The notes: generated by a model not told the origin, from the sequence alone. DNA of 64,000 nucleotides from Candidatus Accumulibacter iunctus (GCA_002345025.1 DDUX01000154.1:31019-95018), one strand, 5' to 3'. Positions 36,415 to 46,460 are shown, counted from the stretch's first letter. Made by a program: numbers and translations.

Positions 36415-37113
36415 TCAAGGTGGGAGGAACGGCGCGGGCCGGCAGAGCACGCGGGCGAGTTCGCGTTCGAGCGCGTCGTCGTCCAGGTCATCGTTCTCGA
36501 TGACGGCCGCGTCCAGGTAGCGGGTCGCCAGTTCCACCAGACAACGCTCGATGCGCTCGGCGCGGTCCGGGTCGGCGAGCATGTAGCGGTCGAAAGGATC
36601 GACGGTGCCGGCTCGAATCCGGGCGGCGATCCGCCGGTGGCGGGTGGCGGGGGCGACGTCGAGCACGATGACCGTCGTTTCGGGCGGCAGCGCCGCGCGC
36701 AAGGAACGTTCCAGAGCCGGGCTGCGGGCGCGTGCGGCCCACTCCTCGCGCTGCTGGCCCAGAAGCAGCGCCAGCAGCCGCAGCGCGGTGTGGCTGACCA
36801 CCACCAGGGGAGCGGCCGACGGCCGATAGCGGCGCCGGTCGCGCGCCAGGAGCAGTCGGCCCACGGCCGACAGCAGCGGGCGCAGCAGCGGAAACACGCC
36901 CAGGAACGCCTGCTCTCGAAACCGGCCCCAGCGTCCCTTGCTCTCGCTGCTGGAGCGTGCATCGGCGGCCGGCGCCGCGGCGAATCCGCCGGCGCGCTTC
37001 TCGACGCGATGGCCGGCCGCTCGCCAGCGGTGGATGAGGAACTCGGCGACGTAATCCTTGCCGGCGGCATCAGTGCCGAGAATCAAGAGAACGGGTGGCG
37101 GCGGAGGGAGCAT
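36415..37113 (-). CDS. P-loop nucleoside/nucleotide-kinase-like protein
   Basis: About 232 aa from ATG 37113 (ATG 37149 is an alternative; neither has a good ribosome site). The protein begins with a phosphate-binding loop VLLILGTDAAGKDYVAEFLIHRW, of the thymidylate-kinase-like kind but with GKD instead of GKS/T. Then come a basic middle part (ARDRRRYRPSAAPLVVVSHTALRLLALLLGQQREEW), a strand TTVIVLDVAPATRHRRIAARI and DPFDRYMLADPDRAERIERCLVELATRY, which resembles the lid and base-binding region of deoxynucleoside kinases. Substrate unknown. The 300 nt after it, before the SPOR-like gene, hold nothing recognisable. Confidence 0.55.
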   Translation of the reverse strand: MLPPPPPVLLILGTDAAGKDYVAEFLIHRWRAAGHRVEKRAGGFAAAPAADARSSSESKGRWGRFREQAFLGVFPLLRPLLSAVGRLLLARDRRRYRPSAAPLVVVSHTALRLLALLLGQQREEWAARARSPALERSLRAALPPETTVIVLDVAPATRHRRIAARIRAGTVDPFDRYMLADPDRAERIERCLVELATRYLDAAVIENDDLDDDALERELARVLCRPAPFLPP

Positions 37114-37216
37114 CGGGGACTCGTTTACGGCCGGTAGAATCGGGGGCATGGTATGCCGTCGCTGTCCACGGCGCAGCTCTGGTTCGCCACGGTCCTCGCC
37201 GCCGGCGGGCAGTCGC

Positions 37217-38497
37217 TCAGAAAAGCATGTCGGCCCAGATGTTCTGCGCCCAGCCGGCAGCGATGCGGCCTTCGAGTTCGCTGCGTGCGCTCGAGACGCC
37301 ACCGGCGCCAGCGACCGGCTGCACGACCCCGGTGTTGCGGTCGTACTGGAATACCGAGGCGACGTGGATGGCGTTGCGCGAGTCGACGAAGCTGTAGCAG
37401 GTGTTCATCAGCACCGGCGCCGGGTCAGGCTGCTCGCCTGCGAGCAGCCTGAGGATCGCCGCCGCGGCCAGCTTCGCCTGCTGGTTGGCAACGTGCCCGG
37501 ACTTCGGCATCGTCGGCGCCGGGAAGATCGCGTCGCCGAGCACATGCACCGCCGGCGTATTGCTCGACTCCATCGACAGCCAGTCGATCTCGACCCAGCG
37601 CTGGTTGATCAGTTGCAGCCCCGATCTGGCGGCGATGTCGGCTGCACGCTGCGGTGGAATCACGTTCAGGACGTCGGCTCTGACCTTGTCGAAGTCGAGG
37701 TGGGCGGTCCTCGTGGTGACGTCCACATCGCGCAGCTCGCTCTGCGGCCGATACTCGATGATGCCCGGATAGAGTTCGGCCCACGCCTTGGCGAAGAGTC
37801 CCTTCTTGGAGACGATCTCGTCGTTGGCGTCGAGGACGATGACCTTCGATCGCGGCTTGTGTCGCTTGCAGTAGTCGGCAACCAGGCTGGCGCGCTCGTA
37901 TGGCCCGGGCGGACAACGGTACGGCGCCCTCGGGACCGAGAGCACGAAGACGCCGCCGTCCGGCATCGCTTCGAGCTGCCGCCGCAGCGCCACGGTCTGC
38001 GCGCCCGCCTTCCAGGCGTGCAGGATGGTGGCCTGGGCGCCGGCATTGTCGAGCCCGGGAATCTCCTGCCACATGAAGTCGATTCCGGGCGACAGGACGA
38101 GGCGGTCGTAGCGCAGGTCGCCGCCGCCGGCCAGGCGCACGCTGCGCGCCGCCGCGTCGATCGCCAGCACCTCGTCATGTACGATGCGCACCCCCCAGTG
38201 GCTCTGCAGGCGATCATAGCCGAGCGTGATGTCGGCCATGCTGCGGCTGCCGCCGATGACCAGATTGGACATCGGGCAGGAGACGAAGTGAGGCGAGCGC
38301 TCGACCAGCGTGACCTCGACGCCGCGCGCGCTCCACATGCGCAGGTACTTCGCCGCCGTGGCGCCGCCATAGCCGCCGCCGACGACGACGACGTGGCCGC
38401 GCGGCTGCCGCAGGGCGCTGCCGGCGCAGCCCGCGACGGTGAGTACTCCGGCCAGGGTGCCGGCCTTCAGAAAAGCGCGTCGGTTGCGGTCTGCCAT
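37217..38497 (-). CDS. fccB: Flavocytochrome c sulfide dehydrogenase, flavin subunit
   Basis: 426 aa. A Tat signal MADRNRRAFLKAGTLAGVLT targets it to the periplasm. The FAD motif VVVVGGGYGGATAAKYL lies near residues 36-52. HFVSCPMSNLVIGG (Cys about 74) and NTCYSFVDS near 363 provide the redox-active Cys pair of the sulfide:quinone-reductase-like fold. It oxidises sulfide to sulfur or polysulfide and passes electrons to its cytochrome partner encoded 11 nt upstream. Length and order fit FccB/SoxF. Confidence 0.9.
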   Translation of the reverse strand: MADRNRRAFLKAGTLAGVLTVAGCAGSALRQPRGHVVVVGGGYGGATAAKYLRMWSARGVEVTLVERSPHFVSCPMSNLVIGGSRSMADITLGYDRLQSHWGVRIVHDEVLAIDAAARSVRLAGGGDLRYDRLVLSPGIDFMWQEIPGLDNAGAQATILHAWKAGAQTVALRRQLEAMPDGGVFVLSVPRAPYRCPPGPYERASLVADYCKRHKPRSKVIVLDANDEIVSKKGLFAKAWAELYPGIIEYRPQSELRDVDVTTRTAHLDFDKVRADVLNVIPPQRAADIAARSGLQLINQRWVEIDWLSMESSNTPAVHVLGDAIFPAPTMPKSGHVANQQAKLAAAAILRLLAGEQPDPAPVLMNTCYSFVDSRNAIHVASVFQYDRNTGVVQPVAGAGGVSSARSELEGRIAAGWAQNIWADMLF

Positions 38498-38508
38498 GTC
38501 GCTGTTTC

Positions 38509-38814
38509 CTACTTCTGCGCCGCAAAGTAGGCGGCGATCAGTTCGAGCTGTTCATCCGTGTAGCCCTTGGCGATCTGCGGCATGATCGTGCCGGGCCGCT
38601 GGCCGCTCTTGAAATCGGCCAGTTTCTGCAGGCTGTGGCGTTTCTCGATACCCGCCAGGGGGTCGATCCCGGAGCCGGCGACCGGCCGGCCGTCGGTGCC
38701 GTGGCAGTTGGCACAGGTGGCAGCGAGATTGCGCGCCCGTTCCGGGTCTGCTGCCTGGGCGAACAGGCTGCTGGTCAGCAGGGTCAGGGCGACAAGAGCG
38801 GATAGCCGTTTCAT
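38509..38814 (-). CDS. fccA: Small c-type cytochrome, partner of the flavoprotein (FccA-like)
   Basis: 101 aa from ATG 38814 (GGAGAACTC upstream). Signal peptide MKRLSALVALTLLTSSLFAQA, one haem site CANCH near residue 34, and a distal Met in GTIMPQIAKG, the usual Met ligand region of class I cytochromes. It is 11 nt upstream of fccB and probably takes electrons from its FAD. Some FccA subunits bind two haems; this one is of the short single-haem kind. Confidence 0.85.
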   Translation of the reverse strand: MKRLSALVALTLLTSSLFAQAADPERARNLAATCANCHGTDGRPVAGSGIDPLAGIEKRHSLQKLADFKSGQRPGTIMPQIAKGYTDEQLELIAAYFAAQK

Positions 38815-38872
38815 CGAGAGTTCTCCAGAAAGTCGGCCGGCGCGCGGCGACGCCGGCCGGAAGCGCGCTGCC

Positions 38873-40285
38873 TCATACGCGAACGATGCGGACGCTGTCC
38901 GTGCTGCCCGCACGTGGCCCGGCCGAGCCAAAAACGAAGGCCAGCAGGTCGCCTTCACGGACCAGGCCGGCGCTGCGGGCGGCAACGACGGCCAGCCGCA
39001 ATTGCTCGCCGGGGTCGGAGTTCGCCGGCACGACGAGCGGCCGGACGCCCCAGACCAGCGACAGGTCGCCGAGCACCTGGCTGCTCGTCGAGATGCCGGC
39101 GATCGGCACCTTCGGCCGGAAGGCGGCGACACGATGCGCCGTCTGCCCGCTGCGCGTCGGGCAGAGGATTGCCGCGACGCCGAGTTCCTCGGCGGCCTGC
39201 ACAGCGGCGTGCGCCACCGCCCAGGCGACACGGTCGCCGTCGGCGCCGGTGGCCGCAGGCGCCACGCGCTGGCGTGGCCAGCCTTCAGCCGACTCGGCGA
39301 CTTCGCTCATCATGCGCACGGTCTGGCTCGGGTAGAGGCCGACGGCGGTTTCCTCGGAAAGCATCAGCGCATCGGTGCCGTCGAGGACGGCGTTGGCGAC
39401 GTCGTTGACCTCGGCGCGCGTCGGCAGCGGCGAGCGGGTCATCGACTCGAGCATCTGCGTCGCGGTGATCACCGGCTTCCCTGCCAGGTTGCAGTGGCGA
39501 ATGATCTCCTTCTGCAGCAGCGGCACGCTGCGGGCCGGCATCTGGATGCCGAGATCGCCGCGCGCGACCATCACCGCGTCGGCTGCCCTGACGATGCCGT
39601 CGAGGTTGTCGATCGCGGCTGCCGTCTCGATCTTCGGCACCAGCGCCGGGCGGACACCACGTTTCGGGAGCATCGCCCGTACCCGCTCGACGTCCTCGGC
39701 GCGGCGAACGAAGGAGAGCCCGATGAAATCGACCTTGGCGGCGATCGCCATCTCGAGAGCCAGCGCGTCACGCTCGGTGAAGGGCTCGACGTGCGCCTCG
39801 GCGCGCGGCAGGTGCATGCCCTTGCGCGAACGCAGGGTGCCGCCGCGCACGACCTCGGTGCGTACGTCGTTGCCCAGCGATTCGATCACCCGCAGAACGA
39901 TGGCGCCGTCGGCGAGGTAGACATCGTCGTTCGGAAGGACCCAATGCGCCAGGTCGGACAGGGTGGTTGCCACATGCCGCTCGTCGCCGCGGCCGTCGTC
40001 GCTGCCGCTGAGGATGAACTCCTGGCCATTCGCGAGTTCAACTTCGCCGTTGACGATGATGCCGGAGCGAATCTTCGGGCCGGGAAGATCGACCAGCGTG
40101 CCGATGCTGCGTCCGAGCACCTGCGACAGTTCGCGGACGCGGCGGACGTTGGCGCTGTGCGTTTCCATGTCGGCGTGCGCGGCGTTCAGCCGTACCACGT
40201 CGACGCCGGCTTCGAGGAGCTGCCGCAGCGGCTCCATCTCGGAGGTGGCGGGGCCGATCGTCGCCACGATCTTGGTTCGGCGCAT
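38873..40285 (-). CDS. pyk: Pyruvate kinase
   Basis: 470 aa from ATG 40285 (GAGGAG 9 nt upstream). Starts RRTKIVATIGPATSE; includes the N-terminal RLNAAHAD (Ser of the usual RLNxSH is Ala here), LVDLPGPKIR, the active-site Lys/Glu region ALVPKIETAAAI, MVARGDLGIQ and the signature TATQMLESMTRSPLPTRAEVNDVANA. Converts phosphoenolpyruvate and ADP to pyruvate and ATP. The gene has its own promoter (40401-40430). The C-terminal effector domain (about 345-470) is complete. Confidence 0.95.
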   Translation of the reverse strand: MRRTKIVATIGPATSEMEPLRQLLEAGVDVVRLNAAHADMETHSANVRRVRELSQVLGRSIGTLVDLPGPKIRSGIIVNGEVELANGQEFILSGSDDGRGDERHVATTLSDLAHWVLPNDDVYLADGAIVLRVIESLGNDVRTEVVRGGTLRSRKGMHLPRAEAHVEPFTERDALALEMAIAAKVDFIGLSFVRRAEDVERVRAMLPKRGVRPALVPKIETAAAIDNLDGIVRAADAVMVARGDLGIQMPARSVPLLQKEIIRHCNLAGKPVITATQMLESMTRSPLPTRAEVNDVANAVLDGTDALMLSEETAVGLYPSQTVRMMSEVAESAEGWPRQRVAPAATGADGDRVAWAVAHAAVQAAEELGVAAILCPTRSGQTAHRVAAFRPKVPIAGISTSSQVLGDLSLVWGVRPLVVPANSDPGEQLRLAVVAARSAGLVREGDLLAFVFGSAGPRAGSTDSVRIVRV

Positions 40286-40400
40286 CAACTACTCCTCGCT
40301 CGTTTCAGGATCCCGGCTGCTCTGCCGGTACCCCAGGCGGGCGTCACCGCCAGCCGCGGACCAGTCTTCAGGATGCCGAAACGCTACCAAAAAACGACCG

Positions 40401-40430
40401 AGTATATGGGCGGCCGGCGCCGGCAGTCAA
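40401..40430 (-). promoter_or_regulatory. Sigma70 promoter of pyk
   Basis: Reading on the minus strand: TTGACT (40430-40425), 18-nt GC-rich spacer, TATACT (40406-40401). It points at pyk with an expected start near 40394 and a leader of about 110 nt, which begins with a T-run (GTCGTTTTTTGG). Confidence 0.6.
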
Positions 40431-40488
40431 TTGCGGGCTGGCCGGCCGCAGGCAGAGGCGGCGCGGCGCCAGGCGGGTTGCGGCAGCC

Positions 40489-41271
40489 TCATGACAGGGG
40501 TTGCAGCAACGGTCCGCGGCTGCACTTGCGGGCGACGATGACGATGTCGCGCTGCAAGCATCGCGGTACGACTCGGTACGCCAGCCGCAGGATCGTGTCG
40601 CGACGACTGCCTCGCCGGTCGTCGTGGCGATAGCCGACGGACTGCAGGGCGAAGCCGGATGCCTCGACGAAGCGGCTGACTTCGGCGCACGAGTACTCGC
40701 GCACATGGCCCATGTGTCCGAGGCGGCGCAGCTTGCCGAACTCGGTCAGTGGATCGGCGACGCTCCTGCCGAGGGCGAAGCGCGCGAGGCTCGGGAGCGA
40801 ATAGACGTTCGGTGTCGTCAGCAGGAGGAAACCGCCGTGCACCAGCACGCGGCAGATCTCCGACAGGACGAAGGCCGGGTCGATGCGCAGATGTTCGAAG
40901 GTATCGCACAGCAGCGCCCCACTGAAGTGCTCATCGGGGAAGGGCAGGGGGCTACGTTCGATATCGCACTGGCGCACGTCGAGGCGCAGGTTTTCGATCA
41001 GACCGGCGACCCGCTGCGGTGCGATGTCGACGCCGATGACCGGGTAGCTCGCGCGCTGCAGCAGGGCAGTCATGTGGCACGGTGCCGCGCCGACGTCGAT
41101 GATGCTGCCGACGGGTGCCAGACCGGCGACCAGCCGCAGATCGGCCAGGTAGCGTTGCGCGTGCGCCGTCAGATTGCTGAGGTGCCACTGGCGGGCAGGG
41201 CCATAGTCCCGGTGCACTGCCGACCAGAGATCCTGCAGCGCGGCCTGGCCAGGCGAAGCGTTCGTCGTCAT
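40489..41271 (-). CDS. SAM-dependent methyltransferase (class I)
   Basis: 260 aa from ATG 41271 (weak ribosome context; an open frame extends upstream without a better start). SAM-binding motif I IIDVGAAPCHMTALL, acidic strand 2 end VIGVDIAPQRV, motif around CDIERSPLPFPDEHFSGALLCDTFEHL, and post-motif GGFLLLTTPNVYSLPS, typical of the Methyltransf_11/UbiE-like group; TPN and the later EY(S)CAEV suggest a cell-surface or glycan methyltransferase, but the substrate cannot be given. It stands between pyk and a chemoreceptor on the same strand. Confidence 0.7.
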   Translation of the reverse strand: MTTNASPGQAALQDLWSAVHRDYGPARQWHLSNLTAHAQRYLADLRLVAGLAPVGSIIDVGAAPCHMTALLQRASYPVIGVDIAPQRVAGLIENLRLDVRQCDIERSPLPFPDEHFSGALLCDTFEHLRIDPAFVLSEICRVLVHGGFLLLTTPNVYSLPSLARFALGRSVADPLTEFGKLRRLGHMGHVREYSCAEVSRFVEASGFALQSVGYRHDDRRGSRRDTILRLAYRVVPRCLQRDIVIVARKCSRGPLLQPLS

Positions 41272-41341
41272 CCGGTCGGCAACTTCGCCGTTGCCGCCGC
41301 TCAGGCGGCGTCTGCGGCAGCACCGTCGACGGGCCCGCTGC

Positions 41342-42958
41342 TCATAGACGGAACCTGCCGACGATCTGGTCGAGATCGCGCGAGAGTCGTTCGAGGCGAT
41401 TGGCGCTGCCGGCAATCGTGCTCAGCGAGTGACGGCTGTCTTCCGCCATCTGCGCCACCTGCTGCACACTGACGGCAATCGCCGAGCTGGCGGCGCGTTG
41501 TTCCTCGATGGCACCGGTGATCTCGCCGACCTCGCTCGCCACCCCGGCGAGTTGTTGCCTGATCGTCGTCATCGCTGCGAAGGCCCCTCGCGCCTGCGCA
41601 ACGCTCTGGTTCACGGCGCTCAGGCTCTGCTGCATGCCGTGCGCCGCCTCGGCGGAACGGGCACCGATGGCTTCGATCATGGCCGAGATCTCGCGCGTCG
41701 ACCCGGCGGTACGCTCCGCCAGCTTGCGTACCTCGTCGGCAACGACGGCGAAGCCGCGTCCCTGCTCGCCGGCGCGGGCAGCCTCGATGGCCGCGTTGAG
41801 CGCCAGCAGGTTGGTCTGTTCGGCGATTTCGCGAATGGTCTCGGTGATCGCTGTGATGCGCCTGGTCTCGTCGCCGAGCGCCCCGATCAGCTCGCTTGCC
41901 ACGCCAACCGAGTCGGCCACACGAGCGATCTGCTCGCTGACCGCGCGGACCTCGTCGCCTCCCTGCTGTGCCAGCGTTTCCGCTTCGCCGCCATGCTGCC
42001 GCACGTTGCGTGCGAAGTCGGCCGTCTGCATCACGCTCCGTGCCATCTGTTCGACCGAGCTCGACATGGCGCTGGCGGCGTCGCTCTGCGTGCGCGAGCC
42101 CGTCACCACGTGACCTGCCTCGGCAGCAAGTTGTGCAGCCGCGTTCAGCACTTCCTGCGAGCCCTTGCGGATCGACCGTACCGTTTCGCGCAGGCCATCC
42201 TGCATGACGCCGATGTCGGCAAGCAGGCTGCGTCCGTCATTCGGTCGCAGCTGCAGTGCCTGCGTGAGATCGCCGGCAGCCAGTCGCGAGACCGCTTTGG
42301 CGGCAGCCGCCGGTTCGCCGCCGAGCAGCCCGAGCAACATCTTCCCCAGCCCGAGATAGGACAGGATGACGCAAAGCAGCGTCACGACAGCGACGCCGAC
42401 GCTGGTGTAAAGCACCCGTTCGCGGGCCGCGTCGGCGCGTGCCCGCGTGTTTTCCGCCAGCGTCTCGAGCTCGCCAGACAGGCCGGCGAGCGCTGCTGCG
42501 GCACTCGCGGCCGAGGCGTCGAAACCACCCTCACCCTTCATGATCGCGTTTCCCGCCTCCCGACCCTGCCCGACGTAAGCGTGCACCATGCGCTCCCCGA
42601 TCTCGTACAGGCGCCGGACGGCGTCGTCGAGTTGCCGCAGCGAAGCCTGCCGCTCGGGCAGGAGCGCGGCCAGCCGGTCGATGTGGTGCAGTGCCTGCGT
42701 GCGCTGCTCGCCGGCCTCCGCAAAGCTCGCTTCGCCGACGGCGGCGGCATCGCTGAGAAACTGCTGTATCTGGACGACGTGGTATCGCGCGTCCTTGAAC
42801 AGACGAATGGACTGTTCGGCCCGCGCGGCTTCGTCGGCGGCCAGCGACAGCGCGCTGCTGCTCCGCCAGACAATGACGTTGCCACCGATGAGCAGGGCGC
42901 AGATGAGCAGTGCCGAGTAGAACAGGGATCGTTTGAGCGAGAGCTGGTTCAGGTTCAT
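41342..42958 (-). CDS. Methyl-accepting chemotaxis protein
   Basis: 538 aa from ATG 42958 ([31 protein letters not shown]: cytoplasmic tail plus TM1). Periplasmic helical sensor to about residue 185, TM2 near 190-210 ([24 protein letters not shown]), HAMP-like linker, then the signalling domain with tip [19 protein letters not shown]. No C-terminal CheR/CheB pentapeptide is seen. It relays ligand binding to CheA/CheW. No che genes are in the window. Confidence 0.92.
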   Translation of the reverse strand: MNLNQLSLKRSLFYSALLICALLIGGNVIVWRSSSALSLAADEAARAEQSIRLFKDARYHVVQIQQFLSDAAAVGEASFAEAGEQRTQALHHIDRLAALLPERQASLRQLDDAVRRLYEIGERMVHAYVGQGREAGNAIMKGEGGFDASAASAAAALAGLSGELETLAENTRARADAARERVLYTSVGVAVVTLLCVILSYLGLGKMLLGLLGGEPAAAAKAVSRLAAGDLTQALQLRPNDGRSLLADIGVMQDGLRETVRSIRKGSQEVLNAAAQLAAEAGHVVTGSRTQSDAASAMSSSVEQMARSVMQTADFARNVRQHGGEAETLAQQGGDEVRAVSEQIARVADSVGVASELIGALGDETRRITAITETIREIAEQTNLLALNAAIEAARAGEQGRGFAVVADEVRKLAERTAGSTREISAMIEAIGARSAEAAHGMQQSLSAVNQSVAQARGAFAAMTTIRQQLAGVASEVGEITGAIEEQRAASSAIAVSVQQVAQMAEDSRHSLSTIAGSANRLERLSRDLDQIVGRFRL

Positions 42959-43283
42959 GATGAGGCTTCGGGGCGCTGGGTTGCGGAAACGGCGAAGAGT
43001 GTGGACCATAGACTTGCGACGGCAGTCGGGCAAGATGTCGTTGGCGGACCCGGTCGCCGGGTCGCCTGCGTTCATCGTGCAGTCTGCCCTCGTCAACGGC
43101 TTACCGGCAGGGATCTTGAGCTGCCTGCCGCGAGGGGGCCTCGACACTCCTGACAGCCCGCCAGGCGGTGCCGCGCGGCAGCCGATGACCCAACGGCGGT
43201 GTGCCGGAAGCGACCACCGGTCTTTGCCCTGCGCGCCCGCGCGGTGGTAACCTAGCCGCGTTGACCACCAAGGAGGAGAGACG

Positions 43284-44288
43284 ATGCAAGCGAGATCCCG
43301 TCGTTGGCTTGCCGCCATTGCTGTTGCCGCTGCCGTGCCCGCTTGCGTTGGCACGCCCGAGCGTGGCGGCGACTATCCACGTTCGTCGGCCCTGCCGGCA
43401 CCGGCCGACCCGGCCGACAACCCGACGACGCCGGCCAAGGCTGCGCTTGGCAAGAAGCTGTTCTTCGATCCACGGCTTTCCGGCGATGGCAGCATGGCCT
43501 GCCAAGGGTGTCACTACCGCCATCTCGGCTGGACCGACGGGCTGCCGCTGTCGCGCAAGGTCGGCGGTGGCATGAACACCCGGCATACGCCGAGCGTCTA
43601 CAACACCGGCTATTACACCTCGTGGTACTGGGATGGGCGGGCGAAGACGCTGGAGGGCCAGGTGACGGCTGCCTGGAAGGCACAGATTGGTGCCGATCCG
43701 GCCCGGGCAGCCGCCGTGATCGCCGCGGTTCCCGCTTATCAGGCCGAGTTTCAGGCAGTATTTGGCGCCGGACCGAGCGCCGAGAACACCGCGCAGGCGC
43801 TGGCGGCGTTCCTGCGGACGCTGAACAGCGGCGAGTCGCCCTGGGATCGCTACACTGCTGGCGACAAGACTGCCGTGTCGGCCGATGCGGCAGCCGGCTA
43901 CGAGTTGTTCGTCGGCAAGGCGGGCTGCGCCGGCTGCCACAAGCCGCCGCTTTTCAGTGACAGCCAGTTCCACAACGTCGGCCTTGAAGCGGGCAAGGCC
44001 AACCCTGATCCGGGCCGCTTTGCCGTGACCAAGGACGCCACGGACATGTCGGCGTTCAAGACGCCGTCGCTGCGCTCGGTGGCGATTTCCGGTCCCTATT
44101 TCCACGACGGCAGTGCCAGCAGCCTCGATGCCGCAGTGCGCTACATGGCTTCGGGTGGCAAGGCCGATGCGAACAGGAGCGGCCTGCTGGTCGATCGCAA
44201 GCTGGCCGACAAGGAGATCGCGCAATTGCTCGCCTTTCTCGACACGCTGACCAGCCACGAGCGCTTCGCGCCACCGACGCTGCCGTAG
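43284..44288 (+). CDS. Di-haem cytochrome c peroxidase / MauG-family lipoprotein
   Basis: 334 aa. The signal peptide ends in a lipobox-like PAC ([10 protein letters not shown]). Two haem sites: CQGCH near residue 73 and CAGCH near 214. Context motifs of the CcpA/MauG family are present: [38 protein letters not shown], and [31 protein letters not shown]. Reduces hydrogen peroxide in the periplasm using cytochrome electrons, or performs a related oxidation. Strong ribosome site AAGGAGGAGAG. Confidence 0.9.
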   Translation: MQARSRRWLAAIAVAAAVPACVGTPERGGDYPRSSALPAPADPADNPTTPAKAALGKKLFFDPRLSGDGSMACQGCHYRHLGWTDGLPLSRKVGGGMNTRHTPSVYNTGYYTSWYWDGRAKTLEGQVTAAWKAQIGADPARAAAVIAAVPAYQAEFQAVFGAGPSAENTAQALAAFLRTLNSGESPWDRYTAGDKTAVSADAAAGYELFVGKAGCAGCHKPPLFSDSQFHNVGLEAGKANPDPGRFAVTKDATDMSAFKTPSLRSVAISGPYFHDGSASSLDAAVRYMASGGKADANRSGLLVDRKLADKEIAQLLAFLDTLTSHERFAPPTLP

Positions 44289-44378
44289 CGCGTTGCCGAT
44301 GCGCGGAGAACGGCCGCCCGCCGGCGTTGGTCCGGCAGACGTTTCGTCAGGGCGGCCGTCCATTCGCCGGCAGGGCCG

Positions 44379-45266
44379 GTGAAGGACCGCGAGCAGCTCG
44401 CCGGCATCGCCTTCGGTCTTCTGGCCTATGGCATGTGGGGATTCTTTCCGCTGTTCTTCCGCCAGCTCGCGCATGTGCCGCCGATGGACATCCTGAGCCA
44501 CCGCGCCGTCTGGGCCTGCGTCTTCGTCGGCGCTCTGCTGACGCTGCGCCGGCAGTGGGCCAGTGTCGCGGCAGTCCTCCGCAGCACCAGCCACCTGCTG
44601 TTGCTGGGCACTGCCGCGCTGCTGATCGGTGCGAACTGGCTGGTCTTCCTGTGGGCCGTCGACACGCAGCAGGTGGTCGCGTCGAGCCTCGGCTATTTTT
44701 TGACGCCGCTGGTCAACGTCGTTCTCGGACTCGCCGTTCTCAAGGAACGCCTCAATCGGCTGGAGTGGCTGGCGGTGGCGCTGGCGGTGGCGGCGATCGG
44801 CAATGAGATTCTCGCTTTCGGCAGCCTGCCCTGGGTGTCGCTGGTCCTCGCCGGAACCTTCGGCACCTACGGCCTGATCCGCAAGCGTCTGCCGGTCGAT
44901 GTCGTCTCGGGCCTCTGGCTCGAGACACTGGCGATGCTGCCGCTGTGCGTGCTCTACGCCATCTGGCAAGGGGAGCAGGGACACTCCGTCTGGTCGGGGC
45001 AGGCAGCGATGACCAGCGCCCTGCTGATCGCTTCCGGCGTGCTCACCGCGCTGCCGCTGCTGTCATTCGCTGCTGCCACGCAGCGTCTCGATCTGGCGAC
45101 GGTCGGCATGCTGATGTACATCAACCCGACGCTGCAGTTCGTCACGGCCGTCTGGCTCTTCGGCGAGCCGATGCAGACCAGCCGCTTGCTCAGCTTTGGC
45201 CTGATCTGGCTCGGGCTGCTGGTCTTCAGCTGGAGTGCGTGGGGGAAGTACCGCCATCCCGCCTAG
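44379..45266 (+). CDS. rarD: RarD-like EamA-family permease
   Basis: 295 aa, GTG start at 44379. Ten hydrophobic helices in two EamA halves. The start EQLAGIAFGLLAYGMWGFFPLFFRQLAHVPPMDILSHRAVWA is the typical RarD opening (G...Y..WG..P..F..L......E.L.HR..WS), and TQQVVASSLGYFLTPLVNVVLG and LMYINPTLQFVTAVWLFGEP are equally conserved. RarD proteins are drug/metabolite-type exporters of unknown substrate. Confidence 0.9.
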   Translation: MKDREQLAGIAFGLLAYGMWGFFPLFFRQLAHVPPMDILSHRAVWACVFVGALLTLRRQWASVAAVLRSTSHLLLLGTAALLIGANWLVFLWAVDTQQVVASSLGYFLTPLVNVVLGLAVLKERLNRLEWLAVALAVAAIGNEILAFGSLPWVSLVLAGTFGTYGLIRKRLPVDVVSGLWLETLAMLPLCVLYAIWQGEQGHSVWSGQAAMTSALLIASGVLTALPLLSFAAATQRLDLATVGMLMYINPTLQFVTAVWLFGEPMQTSRLLSFGLIWLGLLVFSWSAWGKYRHPA

Positions 45267-45638
45267 TCGGGAGAGTCACCAGCAGGCGAGCGTCCGGCAA
45301 CGGCAACGGGTCACTCCGTTGCCACGCCGCGCTGCCTGCCGATAGCGGTGGCCAGCCGGGGTGAGCACCGCGCGTCGTCACTGTCCAGTTTCGTCGATGG
45401 TCTCGCTGTTCGCGAAACCCGAACCCGGCTCAGCGTGGCCCGTCGGGCATCGCTGAGCGAGTTTTGCGGAAAAATCTATTGGCCTGGAAGCCAGCCGGCA
45501 AACGATAAAAACTCAGCCGACGGCTGAGATTATCTCAGCCGTCTTCCTGGCTTTAGCCACGCAGCTTCGGGGTGCATGCTTGCGCTGTTCACCGGACGAT
45601 GGGAAACTCGCCCTTCCCCATACCCCTAGGAGAACTTC
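45267..45638. other. Intergenic region rarD-mscS
   Basis: 370 nt without a gene. The second half is AT-rich and holds the overlapping hairpins at 45512-45542. AGGAGAAC provides the mscS ribosome site. Confidence 0.3.
45512..45542 (+). repeat. Two mutually exclusive hairpins upstream of mscS
   Basis: CTCAGCCG (45512-45519) pairs with CGGCTGAG (45521-45528) around a single A; alternatively ACGGCTGAGAT (45520-45530) pairs with ATCTCAGCCGT (45532-45542) around a single T. One middle element can therefore pair with either neighbour. Loops of one base are too tight to form as such, so the end pairs would open, or the site acts as a DNA palindrome. It may terminate rarD transcription or regulate mscS. 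Confidence 0.45.
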
Positions 45639-46460
45639 ATGACGACTCAGGACATTTCGCGTTGGCAGGAGCTGGCGCTGCAGTACGGTTCGGAGCTGGG
45701 CATCAAAATCCTCGCCGCGATCGCCTTCTGGGTCGTCGGGCGCTGGCTGATCGGCACCGTCGGCCACCTCGTGCAAAACGCTCTCGAGCGTCAGAAGGTG
45801 GACGCGACGGTCATGCGCTACCTCGGGACGGTGATCAACGTCACCCTGAACATCCTGCTGGTGGTTGGCATTCTCGGCTACTTCGGCATTCAGACGACGA
45901 CCTTCGCGGCCCTCTTCGCCGCCGCAGGTGTCGCCATCGGGCTTGCCTGGTCAGGGCTTCTCGCCAATTTCGCCGGTGGTGTCTTCCTCATCATCCTGCG
46001 ACCGATCAAGGTCGGCGATTTCGTGACGGTCGCCGGCGTTACCGGCACGGTGAAGGAAGTCGGTCTTTTCACCTCGGCGATCACCACCCCCGACAACGTA
46101 CTGACGCTGGTGGGCAACAGCAAGATCTTCGGCGATACGATCCAGAACTACTCGAGCAATCCCTATCGTCGCGTGGACCTGAAGGCTCAGTTGTCCGGCG
46201 CAGCCGATCACACCGCGGCGATGGCACTGCTCCGGGAAAAGGTCGCAGCGATTCCCAACGTGCTCGCCAGCCCGCCGGTCGATGTCGAGATTCTCGAGCT
46301 GAATCTCGTCGGCCCGGTGCTGGCAGTCCGCCCGTATTGCCATACGGATCACTACTGGCAGGTCTACTTCGATACCAACCGGACGATTCGCGAGTCGCTG
46401 GGCGCCGGTGGTTTCCCGGCGCCGATGCCGGCGCAGGTGGTTTTCGTCAATCAGCAGTAG
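45639..46460 (+). CDS. mscS: Small-conductance mechanosensitive channel MscS
   Basis: 273 aa, the standard short MscS. Three N-terminal helices; TM3 contains AALFAAAGVAIGLAWSGLLANFAGGVFLIILRPIKVGDFV, the pore helix with its Gly/Ala packing. The beta domain (VAGVTGTVKEVGLFTSAITTPDN) and C-terminal alpha/beta domain follow. It opens under membrane tension after osmotic downshift. Its own transcription unit, after a hairpin-rich leader. Confidence 0.95.
   Translation: MTTQDISRWQELALQYGSELGIKILAAIAFWVVGRWLIGTVGHLVQNALERQKVDATVMRYLGTVINVTLNILLVVGILGYFGIQTTTFAALFAAAGVAIGLAWSGLLANFAGGVFLIILRPIKVGDFVTVAGVTGTVKEVGLFTSAITTPDNVLTLVGNSKIFGDTIQNYSSNPYRRVDLKAQLSGAADHTAAMALLREKVAAIPNVLASPPVDVEILELNLVGPVLAVRPYCHTDHYWQVYFDTNRTIRESLGAGGFPAPMPAQVVFVNQQ

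Noticed and set aside
37135..37150. TAGAAT followed closely by ATG on the + strand between fccB and the P-loop gene, suggesting a rightward leaderless gene.
   Set aside because: The frame that follows is Arg/Ser/Pro-rich and antisense to fccB, with no protein family pattern.
41429..43153. A 574-codon + strand open frame opposite the chemoreceptor.
   Set aside because: Composition is that of an antisense shadow (Arg/His/Gln/Asp-rich) and the chemoreceptor on the other strand is complete and convincing.
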